NCBI RefSeq assembly: GCF_003816055.1
Contig: NZ_CP033906.1
Span: 1,302,001-1,366,000, forward strand
Reading direction: 5' to 3'
Length of the DNA stretch: 64,000 nt
Source of the DNA: Bacillus sp. FJAT-42376
GTDB taxonomy: Bacteria > Bacillota > Bacilli > Bacillales > Bacillaceae
A program made the position numbers and the translations under genes. The notes beneath the pieces are model-generated. The model saw nothing but the letters and a program-made list of their open reading frames with translations. It ran no database searches and was not told the origin of the DNA. Shown here in pieces: positions 1-9,234 of this stretch; positions within the stretch are counted from its first letter, which is position 1; every line of letters begins with the position of its first letter.

Positions 1-2
1 TT

Positions 3-224
3 CCGATTCCGGGAAAAGGACCATCGAACTGGCGTTACGCTTGGATACCGGTTGTCGGACCGATTGCAGGCGGAGCGTTTGGAGCTGTCTTTTACAACTA
101 CGCATTTAAGGGCATCATGAATTCATCATTCTGGATTGTAACCGCTATCCTGGCTGTATTGCTAATTGCGACTTACGCGATGACAAAGCGGGAAAGTAAT
201 ACACTGAAACAAAAAGCCGCTTAA
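3..224 (+). CDS. glpF: Glycerol uptake facilitator, C-terminal part
   Basis: The window opens inside this gene: 73 codons are visible in frame and end at TAA. They encode the last transmembrane part of a MIP/aquaporin-family channel, with a Gly/Ala-rich helix ([19 protein letters not shown]), a second hydrophobic helix and a short charged tail. The protein would let glycerol diffuse across the membrane. Identification rests on this C-terminus plus glpK starting 66 bp downstream, the usual glpFK arrangement in Bacillus. The 5' end and promoter lie outside the window. Confidence 0.85.
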   Translation, partial: PIPGKGPSNWRYAWIPVVGPIAGGAFGAVFYNYAFKGIMNSSFWIVTAILAVLLIATYAMTKRESNTLKQKAA

Positions 225-290
225 TAAAACATGCTGCTGCAGTAAATGGATGGAATTTAGCTGCTGAATAAATTTGAGGAGGAAACATAG

Positions 291-1781
<1,491 letters not shown>

Positions 1782-1794
1782 TTCAAACCTGTGC

Positions 1795-1897
1795 TATAAT
1801 GAAATCAAGTTAATGACAGTACGGTTGGAGATAAGGAGAGACCGCAGCGCTAAAACAGTGGAGACATTGTTTTGGTTCGTTGCGGTCTCTTTTTTTG
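1795..1897 (+). promoter_or_regulatory. glpD leader: promoter -10 and antiterminator/terminator hairpin
   Basis: A TATAAT hexamer (1795-1800) follows the glpK stop. The leader holds an inverted repeat, GAGACCGCA (1838-1846) with TGCGGTCTC (1881-1889), enclosing AAAACA/TGTTTT and followed by a run of eight T. This is a factor-independent terminator ahead of glpD. In B. subtilis the protein GlpP with glycerol-3-phosphate antiterminates at the equivalent site; that role is inferred here by position and structure. Confidence 0.8.
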
Positions 1898-1936
1898 CGC
1901 CTTACGCTCCTTCCAAAAAATAGGGAGGCTAACATA

Positions 1937-3595
1937 ATGAGTTTTTCCAGTTTAGATAGAGAACAGCAGCTTCAGAAGATGGCAACGGAAGAATATGATT
2001 TGTTTGTAATCGGCGGAGGCATTACAGGGGCCGGCATTGCACTTGATGCCGCATCCAGAGGAATGAAGATCGGTCTTGCGGAAATGCAGGATTTTGCAGC
2101 CGGAACATCCAGCCGCTCCACAAAGCTTGTCCACGGCGGACTGCGCTACTTAAAGCAATTCGAAGTAAAAATGGTAGCGGAAGTAGGAAAAGAACGCGCG
2201 ATTGTCTATGAAAACGGCCCTCACGTTACAACACCGGAATGGATGCTTTTGCCGATGCATAAAGGCGGCACGTTCGGAAAATTCTCCACCGGCATCGGAC
2301 TTCGCGTCTATGATTTCCTGGCAGGCGTGAAGAAGAGCGAATGGCGGACGATGCTGACAGCGGATGAAGTGCTGGAAAGAGAACCGCTCGTCAAAAAGAA
2401 AGACCTCCTCGGAGGCGGACGCTATGTTGAATACAAAACCGACGATGCCCGGCTGACCATTGAAGTGATGAAAGAAGCGGTCCGTTTCGGAGCAGAGCCG
2501 GTTAACTACGCAAAGGTCGATGGACTTCTTTATGAAAAAGGCAAAGTGATCGGCGTGAAGATTCTGGACGTGCTGACCGGCAAAACCTATGAAATCCACG
2601 CGAAGAAAATTGTCAATGCAACCGGCCCGTGGGTCGACGGTCTAAGAGAGAAAGACCACTCGAAGGAAGGCAAACACCTGCAGCTGACTAAAGGAATTCA
2701 TCTTGTATTTGACCAGTCCCGCTTCCCGCTGAAGCAGGCGGTATACTTTGATACACCGGACGGACGGATGGTATTTGCGATTCCGCGTGAAGGCAAGACT
2801 TACGTAGGAACAACGGATACAGTTTACAAAAGCGATATTGCCAAACCAAGAATGACAGAAGCGGACCGCAAATATGTGGTCGATTCCATCAACTATATGT
2901 TCCCAAGCCTTGAAATCAAGCCAGAAGATGCCGAATCGAGCTGGGCAGGTCTGCGTCCGCTTATCCATAAGGAAGGAAAGGATCCGTCTGAAATCTCAAG
3001 AAAAGATGAAATCTGGACATCCAACTCCGGTCTGATTACCATCGCAGGAGGAAAGCTGACCGGCTACCGGAAAATGGCCGAGCATATCGTGAACCTTGTA
3101 GCAGAACGGTTAAAAGACGAAACAGGAAAAGACTTCGGCAAATGCAAAACAAAAAACATGCCGATTTCAGGCGGACATGTCGGAGGAGCATCCAGCTTCC
3201 AGCAGTTCAAAAAGGTGAAAACAGAAGCCGGCCAAAAGCATGGACTAACAGAACAGGAAGCAGAACGCCTTGCCCAGCGATACGGCTCCAATGTGGATCA
3301 AGTATTTGAAATTCTGGACGGCGTAAAGGAAGAAGCGGCCCGCCTGCAGGTTCCTGCATACGTTCTTGCCGCTGCAGAATACGCGATTACGGAAGAACTG
3401 GCTGCTACACCGGCTGACTTCTTCGTCCGCCGCACAGGCGCTGTCTACTTTAACATTGACTGGGTTCGGAGCTACAAAGAACCTGTCATAGATTACATGG
3501 CCAGCCGCCTCAGCTGGACGGATGAACAGAAACGAATCTATACCGAGCAATTGAACGAGCAAATCGATTTTGCGGTCGTGCCGCTCGCTGAATAA
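1937..3595 (+). CDS. glpD: Aerobic glycerol-3-phosphate dehydrogenase
   Basis: FAD-dependent membrane-associated glycerol-3-phosphate dehydrogenase, 552 aa. It oxidises glycerol-3-phosphate to DHAP and feeds electrons to quinone. The N-terminal dinucleotide-binding motif is [16 protein letters not shown], and [17 protein letters not shown] is typical of the family. I chose the ATG at 1937 (GGGAGG SD). A frame opening farther upstream begins inside the leader terminator and adds 19 unlikely residues. Expression probably depends on GlpP antitermination in the leader. Confidence 0.97.
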   Translation: MSFSSLDREQQLQKMATEEYDLFVIGGGITGAGIALDAASRGMKIGLAEMQDFAAGTSSRSTKLVHGGLRYLKQFEVKMVAEVGKERAIVYENGPHVTTPEWMLLPMHKGGTFGKFSTGIGLRVYDFLAGVKKSEWRTMLTADEVLEREPLVKKKDLLGGGRYVEYKTDDARLTIEVMKEAVRFGAEPVNYAKVDGLLYEKGKVIGVKILDVLTGKTYEIHAKKIVNATGPWVDGLREKDHSKEGKHLQLTKGIHLVFDQSRFPLKQAVYFDTPDGRMVFAIPREGKTYVGTTDTVYKSDIAKPRMTEADRKYVVDSINYMFPSLEIKPEDAESSWAGLRPLIHKEGKDPSEISRKDEIWTSNSGLITIAGGKLTGYRKMAEHIVNLVAERLKDETGKDFGKCKTKNMPISGGHVGGASSFQQFKKVKTEAGQKHGLTEQEAERLAQRYGSNVDQVFEILDGVKEEAARLQVPAYVLAAAEYAITEELAATPADFFVRRTGAVYFNIDWVRSYKEPVIDYMASRLSWTDEQKRIYTEQLNEQIDFAVVPLAE

Positions 3596-3602
3596 TTTTG
3601 AC

Positions 3603-3632
3603 TGCCCCGATGACCCGGGGCGGTTTTTTTTT
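3603..3632 (+). terminator. Terminator after glpD
   Basis: GCCCCG and CGGGGC form a stem (3604-3621), followed by a run of nine T. Confidence 0.9.
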
Positions 3633-3648
3633 GTGTATATAAGGGTAT

Positions 3649-3807
3649 GGTATGGGGTTGAACCGGTTTACGGGCACCATCCGGAAGACTGAGGTCCAAA
3701 CAAAGCTGTGTTCGGGAAAGATTTAGTCCGAATTGATGTCGCCTAAGGGCGATTCGACACAGCCTGACAAAGTTCGGCCCGGAGGACACGGACCATGGCC
3801 CCACACC
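3649..3807. ncRNA. Candidate structured RNA between glpD and pgcA
   Basis: This GC-richer, non-coding stretch of about 160 bp has nested complementarity. The ends GGTATGGGG and CCCCACACC can pair around the element. CTGTGT (3706-3711) pairs with ACACAG (3757-3762) and encloses a CGG/CCG hairpin and a GTCGCC/GGCGAT hairpin. I recognise no known family (not SRP, 6S, tmRNA or RNase P). No T-run follows, so it may instead be a lone, diverged palindromic repeat. Strand is not determined. Confidence 0.35.
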
Positions 3808-3950
3808 AGGCAAAACCCGCCCCCATCCCTGCTTTTATGATAAAATAATCAAGAACATGCGGCTCTTTTTCGTGCGAAACAGCAGGAGAGCGCGGCATGG
3901 ATGGAGAAACCGTATAGAAGGATAAAACTTAGCACTTCAGGAGGTAAACG

Positions 3951-5699
3951 ATGAACTGGACACAAAGCTATGAGCGCTGGAAAAACCAAACCAATCTTGA
4001 CCCTGAACTATTGGATCTGCTTGTCAGTTTCAAAGATGATGAAAAACAGCTGGAGGATTGCTTCTACAAGGATCTGGAGTTTGGTACAGGCGGTATGCGC
4101 GGAGAAATCGGACCGGGCACAAACCGAATGAACATTTATACAGTTCGAAAAGCTTCCGAAGGCTTGGCAAAATACATAGAATCTTTCGGTGAGGAAGCGA
4201 AAAAGAGAGGCGTGGCAATCGCATACGATTCCCGTCATAAATCTCCTGAGTTTGCGATGGAAGCAGCGAAAACGCTTGCGACACATGGCATTCAAACATA
4301 CGTATTTGATGAGCTTCGCCCGACCCCTGAGCTTAGCTTCGCGGTTCGCGAGCTGAATGCTTTTTCAGGAATCGTTTTAACGGCAAGCCACAACCCGCCT
4401 GAATACAACGGCTACAAAGTATACGGCGAAGACGGCGGCCAGCTTCCGCCTGCTGCGGCAGACGAAGTAATCGCAAAAGTTAATGAGCTTGAGGACGAGC
4501 TGTCCATAGAAGTGAAGGATGAATCAAGTCTGAAAGAAGCAGGCCTTATTAAAATCATCGGGGAAGAAATCGATGTAAAATATACAGAGAAATTGACCTC
4601 CATTTCGGTGAACCCGGACCTGTCCAAGGAAGTTGACGTGAAGGTTGTATTCACACCGCTTCACGGAACAGCAAACAAACCGGTAAGACGGGGCTTGGCG
4701 GCATTAGGCTACGAGAACGTTACAATTGTAAAAGAGCAGGAGCTTCCTGACCCTGATTTTTCAACCGTGAAATCTCCCAATCCTGAAGAGCATGCCGCGT
4801 TTGAACTGGCCATTCGGGATGGCGAAGCAGCCGGGGCAGATATCCTCATTGCAACCGATCCGGATGCAGACCGTCTAGGAATTGCAGTGAAAAACGAAGA
4901 AGACGAATATGTGGTTCTCACAGGGAACCAAACAGGCGCAATCCTTCTTCACTACTTGCTGTCTGAGAAAAAAGCAAAGGGCATCCTTCCGGAAAACGGC
5001 ATTGTCCTGAAGACCATCGTGACGTCTGAAATCGGACGGGAAGTGGCTTCTTCTTTCGGACTGGAAACATTGGATACCCTCACCGGCTTCAAATTCATCG
5101 GGGAAAAAATCCGCGAATACGAAGAGTCTGGAGAGTATACCTTCCAATTCGGATATGAAGAAAGCTACGGCTATTTAATCGGCGATTTTGCCCGTGATAA
5201 AGATGCGATTCAGGCCGCCTTGCTCGCAGTGGAAGTATGTGCCTTCTATAAAAAGAAAGGCATGACCCTTTATCAGGGATTGCTTGAAATTTTCGCGCAG
5301 TACGGCTACTTCAAAGAAGGATTAAAATCATTGACGCTGAAAGGCAAAGAAGGCGCTGAGCAAATCCAGGACATCCTTGCTGCCTTCCGTTCCAACCCGC
5401 CAGCTGAAATCGCCGGCAAAAAAGTAACCATTATCGAGGATTACAAAACCAGCGAAAGACAGCGGAACGATTCCGGCGAAAAAGAACAAATCGATCTTCC
5501 AAAATCCAATGTGCTGAAATATTTCCTCGAAGACGGCACGTGGTTCTGCCTGCGTCCATCCGGAACAGAACCAAAAATCAAATTCTACTTCGCCGTTAAA
5601 GGCACGTCCCTCGAAGACGCCGAACAGCGCCTTGCGCACGTAGAACAATCCGTTATGGAAACGGTAGAAGAGATCATTGGAAACAAGGCAGGAAAATAA
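3951..5699 (+). CDS. pgcA: Alpha-phosphoglucomutase / phosphohexomutase
   Basis: 582 aa phosphohexomutase that interconverts glucose-6-phosphate and glucose-1-phosphate, supplying UDP-glucose for envelope glycolipids and wall polymers in Bacillus. The active-site phosphoserine loop [15 protein letters not shown] is near residue 145. The Mg-binding DPDADR loop, the sugar-binding GFKFIGEKI and GYEESYGY segments, and the C-terminal phosphate-binding [12 protein letters not shown] are all present. The start follows an AGGAGG SD. It lies downstream of glpD as in B. subtilis, but a terminator separates them. Confidence 0.95.
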   Translation: MNWTQSYERWKNQTNLDPELLDLLVSFKDDEKQLEDCFYKDLEFGTGGMRGEIGPGTNRMNIYTVRKASEGLAKYIESFGEEAKKRGVAIAYDSRHKSPEFAMEAAKTLATHGIQTYVFDELRPTPELSFAVRELNAFSGIVLTASHNPPEYNGYKVYGEDGGQLPPAAADEVIAKVNELEDELSIEVKDESSLKEAGLIKIIGEEIDVKYTEKLTSISVNPDLSKEVDVKVVFTPLHGTANKPVRRGLAALGYENVTIVKEQELPDPDFSTVKSPNPEEHAAFELAIRDGEAAGADILIATDPDADRLGIAVKNEEDEYVVLTGNQTGAILLHYLLSEKKAKGILPENGIVLKTIVTSEIGREVASSFGLETLDTLTGFKFIGEKIREYEESGEYTFQFGYEESYGYLIGDFARDKDAIQAALLAVEVCAFYKKKGMTLYQGLLEIFAQYGYFKEGLKSLTLKGKEGAEQIQDILAAFRSNPPAEIAGKKVTIIEDYKTSERQRNDSGEKEQIDLPKSNVLKYFLEDGTWFCLRPSGTEPKIKFYFAVKGTSLEDAEQRLAHVEQSVMETVEEIIGNKAGK

Positions 5700-5708
5700 T
5701 CGGGTATA

Positions 5709-5743
5709 CAAAAACGCTTGGATCTGATCCAAGCGTTTTTTTT
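5709..5743 (+). terminator. Terminator after pgcA
   Basis: AAAACGCTTGGATC pairs with GATCCAAGCGTTTT and is followed by a T-run. Confidence 0.9.
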
Positions 5744-5825
5744 GTGGGGTGATCGTTCTGTTGTTGTGGCTTGCTGTGGCGGGGAGGCAGTCAGGATTCA
5801 CTCCAGTAATGCCGTGGCGGGGGTC

Positions 5826-6073
5826 AGTCCCCACATTCATCACCGCAGCAGGGGACAGAGACTAAGTCCGATGAGCCCTTATGCAGCAAGGGATTGGGAG
5901 ATAGGTGCCGGAGCTTTCGTACGGTAAAATGTAAGGGGACTGGCACGGTGCCAGTCCCCACATTCATCACCGCAGCGGGGGACAGAGGCAAAGTCCGATG
6001 ATCCCTTGTGCAGCAAGGGTTTGCAGGAGAGGTACCAGAGCTTTAGTACGGTGAAATAGCAGGGGACAGGCAC
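5826..6073. repeat. Two tandem copies of a 127-bp non-coding repeat
   Basis: Copies begin at 5826 and 5953 with AGTCCCCACATTCATCACCG. Each contains an AGTCCGATGA segment and an A(G)GCTTT..GTACGGT segment and ends in a GGGGACTGGCAC-like or GGGGACAGGCACC block. The junction reads as a palindrome (GGGGACTGGCAC / GTGCCAGTCCCC). No ORF is conserved between copies. In reverse complement the unit resembles the 128-bp repeat at 54759-55142 (shared AAAGCTCCG and TGCGGT blocks). The remaining gap sequence (5744-5825 and 6074-6176) holds nothing else I can identify. Confidence 0.85.
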
Positions 6074-6176
6074 CGCCAGCTGAAAAAAGCGAGCCGCCAC
6101 CCGCCACCCGCCCAAAACGAGCCATCAGCCGCACCCACTCCAAAGTCCACCGTCCCATTCCGCCCCAACCGCGTTT

Positions 6177-6590
6177 TTATTCCCCTTGAGAAGAACAGGC
6201 AGACGCAGACTCCATGAGCCGCTCCAAATCCTGATCCATGATAAACATTTCGATGCGTTCGCCGGTTTTTGTGCTGATATCGCTATGGCTGGACAGAACT
6301 TTGCAGCCGGTCAGTCCTTCAATGATTTCTTCGTATTTTTCGCTGTACATTTCCCTCAGCAGCTGTCTCATGTGCTTGACGAGTTTTCGGCCGTCATCCC
6401 GTTCGACCAGGTGCTTCTCTTCAACCGTCATGACTCCTTTGAATCGGGTAATGACCATGTCCCTCATGATATACGTTTTGGCTTCTTGAGGACCTCTGCC
6501 GATCAGCTCGCGCTGAAATTTGATTAATGCTTCGCTTACGTCTGCTTCCAGTTTCTTTTTCGTTGTATAAGGCAAACCCATGTCCTCCAT
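6177..6590 (-). CDS. DUF2294 / MpsC-type domain protein
   Basis: 137 aa, whole-length match by eye to the DUF2294 (MpsC-like, Na-translocating-system) family. Recognisable blocks are ELIGRGPQEAKTYIMRDMVI, the TRFKGVMTVEEKHLV stretch, and the conserved GCKVLSSHSDISTKTGERIEMFI. Standalone members are common in Bacillaceae and poorly understood; some family members occur with bicarbonate/cation transport systems. No signal peptide or membrane helix is seen. The start is ambiguous: ATG at 6590 (SD weak) or the ATG three codons later, whose GGAGG lies only 2 nt upstream. It is transcribed convergently toward the repeat array. Confidence 0.75.
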   Translation of the reverse strand: MEDMGLPYTTKKKLEADVSEALIKFQRELIGRGPQEAKTYIMRDMVITRFKGVMTVEEKHLVERDDGRKLVKHMRQLLREMYSEKYEEIIEGLTGCKVLSSHSDISTKTGERIEMFIMDQDLERLMESASACSSQGE

Positions 6591-6748
6591 AACCCGTTTG
6601 ATTTCCAGCTAATCTTAATCAGGAGGAAAAAGTTTGTCAACAGGAGAAAAATGGAGAAATAATGTGAAAAGTTTATCCTGGGTTGCGATATTAATGAATA
6701 AAGGCAAAATATAAGGAAATATGAATGGATATGATGATTAACCAGGTA

Positions 6749-6777
6749 TTTACTTTGCTGTTCAGCAGGATTAAAAT
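6749..6777 (+). promoter_or_regulatory. Promoter of the kdp operon
   Basis: TTTACT (6749-6754), a 17-bp spacer, and TAAAAT (6772-6777) form a SigA-type promoter. Transcription would begin just before the riboswitch aptamer. The AT-rich 6600-6748 region separates it from the divergent DUF2294 gene and shows no other clear element. Confidence 0.6.
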
Positions 6778-6799
6778 AAATCTCGTAAGAAACAATTAA

Positions 6800-6964
6800 A
6801 GACGGCTTAGTCCCTGTCACACAGGGAACGGAGGAACCAATTTTTTGGGGTTAATTCTGCAGCAGCAGAAAGGATGAGAAACTCTTTCGCCATCCTACCC
6901 GTCAGCTAACTTCGTCGGCTAAAGCGAAGGAGGTCCATGACCGCCTTAAGTAAGGTGTTTTTTT
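6800..6964 (+). promoter_or_regulatory. c-di-AMP riboswitch (ydaO/yuaA type) with terminator
   Basis: The leader carries the conserved blocks of the ydaO class: a GGCTTAGTCCC segment, GGAGGAACCAATTTTTTGGGG followed by TTAAT, and the diagnostic ACCCGTCAGCTAACTTCGTC with GGCTAAAGCG after it. Downstream, CGCCTT-AAGT-AAGGTG plus a run of seven T (to 6964) is a terminator. AAGGAGGTC/GACCGCCTT offers an alternative pairing. In this class, c-di-AMP binding promotes termination, and potassium-uptake genes are known targets. The kdp genes downstream fit exactly. Confidence 0.88.
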
Positions 6965-7110
6965 ATGGAGTTTTTTAATAAACTCTGCAAAAAAAACCTT
7001 CATTCCGCTGGTCTTTTTATTTTGCTTACAAACTGAACATGTGAATGGATAAGTGAAAAAGTCTGGGAGACTGGACGTAAAGGAAGCTTCTGGCTTGCTG
7101 GACGTAACGT

Positions 7111-7226
7111 AGACCAATGAGTGCTTTTTCTCCGAATCAACAAATCTTTGCTTGGCCCTGCCCATCAGGTGCCGGAGCTTTCTTAAGATTTGCCCGGGGA
7201 AGGAGTAAGCATTGGTCTATTTTTTG
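7111..7226 (+). promoter_or_regulatory. Large inverted-repeat hairpin in the kdp leader
   Basis: AGACCAATG (7111-7119) pairs with CATTGGTCT (7210-7218). The stem continues through GTGCTTTTTCTCC with GGAGTAAGCA, and AAATCTT/AAGATTT pair inside. Six T follow at once, so it could act as a second attenuator. It also shares a 16-base block, AGGTGCCGGAGCTTTC, with the 127-bp repeat at 5.9 kb, so it may be an inserted palindromic element. Region 6965-7110 shows nothing clear; 7227-7332 has GC-rich short stems only. Confidence 0.55.
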
Positions 7227-7332
7227 TTTTCGGGACTGCTCCATCCCCTGGAGGGAGCACTCAGGAGAACAATCGGCGGAGGCAGCCGCCTTCCTGCTTA
7301 TCATTCATTGAACTCAATTTGGGAGGTCGCGT

Positions 7333-7422
7333 ATGGACATTGCAGCGATAGGGATCGCCGTTATATGCTTCGGTCTGTTTTACGGATTTATCGTATTTTG
7401 TGAAAAAGTCATAAAAGAATAG
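7333..7422 (+). CDS. Single-helix micropeptide upstream of kdpF
   Basis: 29 aa (MDIAAIGIAVICFGLFYGFI, then VFCEKVIKE), with a GGGAGG SD 6 nt before ATG. It is one hydrophobic helix followed by a short charged tail with a Cys. Comparable tiny ORFs ending in a Cys-containing charged tail precede kdpF in other bacteria (from memory of the family), so it is probably an accessory peptide of the Kdp pump. It is 10 nt upstream of kdpF. Confidence 0.65.
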   Translation: MDIAAIGIAVICFGLFYGFIVFCEKVIKE

Positions 7423-7432
7423 GAGTGGCGGA

Positions 7433-7510
7433 ATGATCTTTTTACTGATTCTCGTACTTGGTTTGTCAGCCTACTTAATTGATGCCCTTATTCATCCTGA
7501 AAAATATTAA
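7433..7510 (+). CDS. kdpF: KdpF, small subunit of the K+-transporting ATPase
   Basis: 25 aa (MIFLLILVLGLSAYLIDALI, then HPEKY). It is one transmembrane helix ending in the P-E-K-aromatic tail typical of KdpF (usually RPEKF). It stabilises the KdpABC complex in E. coli. SD is AGGAGTGG. It sits directly before kdpA, the expected position. Confidence 0.88.
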   Translation: MIFLLILVLGLSAYLIDALIHPEKY

Positions 7511-7533
7511 TTCGAATGCCGGAGGAGAAAATC

Positions 7534-9207
7534 ATGGATTTTGTTCAAATAGGAGTTGTCCTGCTGCTTGTCGTGCTGCTGGCTATTCCGATGGGGAAAT
7601 ATATTGCACGCGCCTTTTCGCTGGAAGAGACGAAGCTGGACCGGGTGTTCGGCTTTGAGAAAATCATCTATAAGTTATCAGGAATAAAGCTTTCATCGAT
7701 GACCTGGAAGCAATATGCGCTAGCCGCTTTGCTTTCCAACATCGCGATGTTTGCCATCACCTATCTCGTTGTCAGACTGCAGCATGTTCTGCCGGGAAAC
7801 CCGAGCGGAATTGCCGCAATGGACCCGTTTTTATCCTTTAATACGATTTCGAGCTTCTTAACGAATACGAACCTTCAGCATTACAGCGGCGAGTCGGGAT
7901 TATCCTATCTGTCCCAGATGATGGTCATCATGTATTTAATGTTTACGACGCCTGCAACCGGGCTTGCCATCTGTATTGCCTTTTTTAGAGGCCTGACCGG
8001 GCAAAAGAGCATGGGGAACTTTTATGTGGACCTCGTGCGTGCCCATACCCGGATCCTTATTCCGCTTTCCATCGTGGTGGGTCTTGTTTTAGTCAGCCAG
8101 GGTGTTCCGCAGACATTTAGCGGTACAGTAAACGCTGAAACCCTTGAAGGAGCACAGCAGCAAATTGCCCGCGGGCCGGTTGCGGCACTTGAATCCATTA
8201 AGCACTTGGGTACTAACGGCGGAGGATTTTTCGGAGTCAACTCGGCCCATCCTTTTGAAAATCCTAATCCATTTACAAACGTATTGGAAATTCTTTCAAT
8301 GTTCCTGATTCCCGCATCGCTGCCGTTTGCTTTTGGGCACATGGCGAAAAGCCGCAAGCAGGGGTGGATCCTGTTTGGCTCCATGGGCATCATTTTCCTT
8401 GCCTTCCTGGCTACTGCCTATTTTGCTGAAAGCAACGGAAACCCGGCGCTTGCAAACATCGGACTTTCCCAGGAAAACGGAAGTATGGAGGGGAAAGAGG
8501 TCCGGTTTGGAATTGCCCAAAGTGCCTTGTTTACAACGGTCACAACGGCGGCTACAACAGGAACCGTCAACAATATGCATGATACGCTGACGCCGCTTGG
8601 CGGAATGGTTCCGCTCGGATTGATGATGCTGAACAACATCTTCGGCGGTGACGGTGTCGGTACGATCAATATTCTGATGTATGCGATTCTCGGTGTTTTC
8701 CTCGCTGGCCTGATGGTCGGAAGAACGCCGGAATTCCTTGGAAGAAAAATTGAAGCAAAAGAAATGAAGCTGATCGCGATTACGATTCTTGTTCATCCGC
8801 TGATCATTCTTGTTCCTTCGGCCATCGCGCTGGCTACTGAAATGGGCTCATCCGCGATTTCCAACTCCGGTTTCCACGGCATTTCACAGGTTGTGTATGA
8901 ATTCACTTCATCTGCTGCGAACAATGGATCCGGATTTGAGGGCCTTGGCGATAATACACCGTTCTGGAATATCTCCACAGGGATTGTGATGCTGCTTGGA
9001 CGCTACTTATCCATTATCGCTATGCTTGCTGCGGCCGGGTCGCTTCTCAGCAAAAAGCCGGTGCCTGAAACACTTGGAACATTTAAAACCGATAATTTGA
9101 CGTTTATGACGATTCTGGTATTCACCGTTATTGTGGTTGGAGCCCTTACATTCTTCCCTGTGCTCGCACTGGGACCGATTGCAGAATGGCTGACGATTGC
9201 GAACTAA
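7534..9207 (+). CDS. kdpA: K+-transporting ATPase subunit A
   Basis: 557 aa potassium-binding, channel-like subunit of the Kdp pump, with about ten hydrophobic segments. Pore-loop blocks typical of KdpA are visible: NTNLQHYSGESGLSYLSQM, LGTNGGGFFGVNSAHPFENP, TVNNMHDTLTPLGGMVPL and AANNGSGFEGLGDNTPFWN. I start at ATG 7534 because the GGAGGAG SD lies at 7521; a longer frame from 7516 would include the SD. It is the third translated unit of the kdp operon. Confidence 0.97.
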   Translation: MDFVQIGVVLLLVVLLAIPMGKYIARAFSLEETKLDRVFGFEKIIYKLSGIKLSSMTWKQYALAALLSNIAMFAITYLVVRLQHVLPGNPSGIAAMDPFLSFNTISSFLTNTNLQHYSGESGLSYLSQMMVIMYLMFTTPATGLAICIAFFRGLTGQKSMGNFYVDLVRAHTRILIPLSIVVGLVLVSQGVPQTFSGTVNAETLEGAQQQIARGPVAALESIKHLGTNGGGFFGVNSAHPFENPNPFTNVLEILSMFLIPASLPFAFGHMAKSRKQGWILFGSMGIIFLAFLATAYFAESNGNPALANIGLSQENGSMEGKEVRFGIAQSALFTTVTTAATTGTVNNMHDTLTPLGGMVPLGLMMLNNIFGGDGVGTINILMYAILGVFLAGLMVGRTPEFLGRKIEAKEMKLIAITILVHPLIILVPSAIALATEMGSSAISNSGFHGISQVVYEFTSSAANNGSGFEGLGDNTPFWNISTGIVMLLGRYLSIIAMLAAAGSLLSKKPVPETLGTFKTDNLTFMTILVFTVIVVGALTFFPVLALGPIAEWLTIAN

Positions 9208-9234
9208 TACAAAGAGAAGAGAAGGAGCAAGATC

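Noticed and set aside
1880..1936. Upstream extension of glpD
   Set aside because: It would start inside the leader terminator; ATG 1937 has a proper SD and gives the family length.
3649..3807. Known housekeeping RNA (SRP, 6S, tmRNA, RNase P) or common riboswitch
   Set aside because: The diagnostic sequence blocks of those RNAs are absent.
5718..6158. Short frames in the 5.8-6.1 kb region
   Set aside because: They run through the 127-bp tandem repeat and are not conserved between its copies.
6536..6820. 94-codon minus-strand frame before the DUF2294 gene
   Set aside because: AT-rich intergenic sequence overlapping the kdp promoter; no SD or domain.
6902..7403. Frames overlapping the riboswitch and kdp leader
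   Set aside because: The region is explained by RNA structure and two micropeptides; these frames cross the hairpins.
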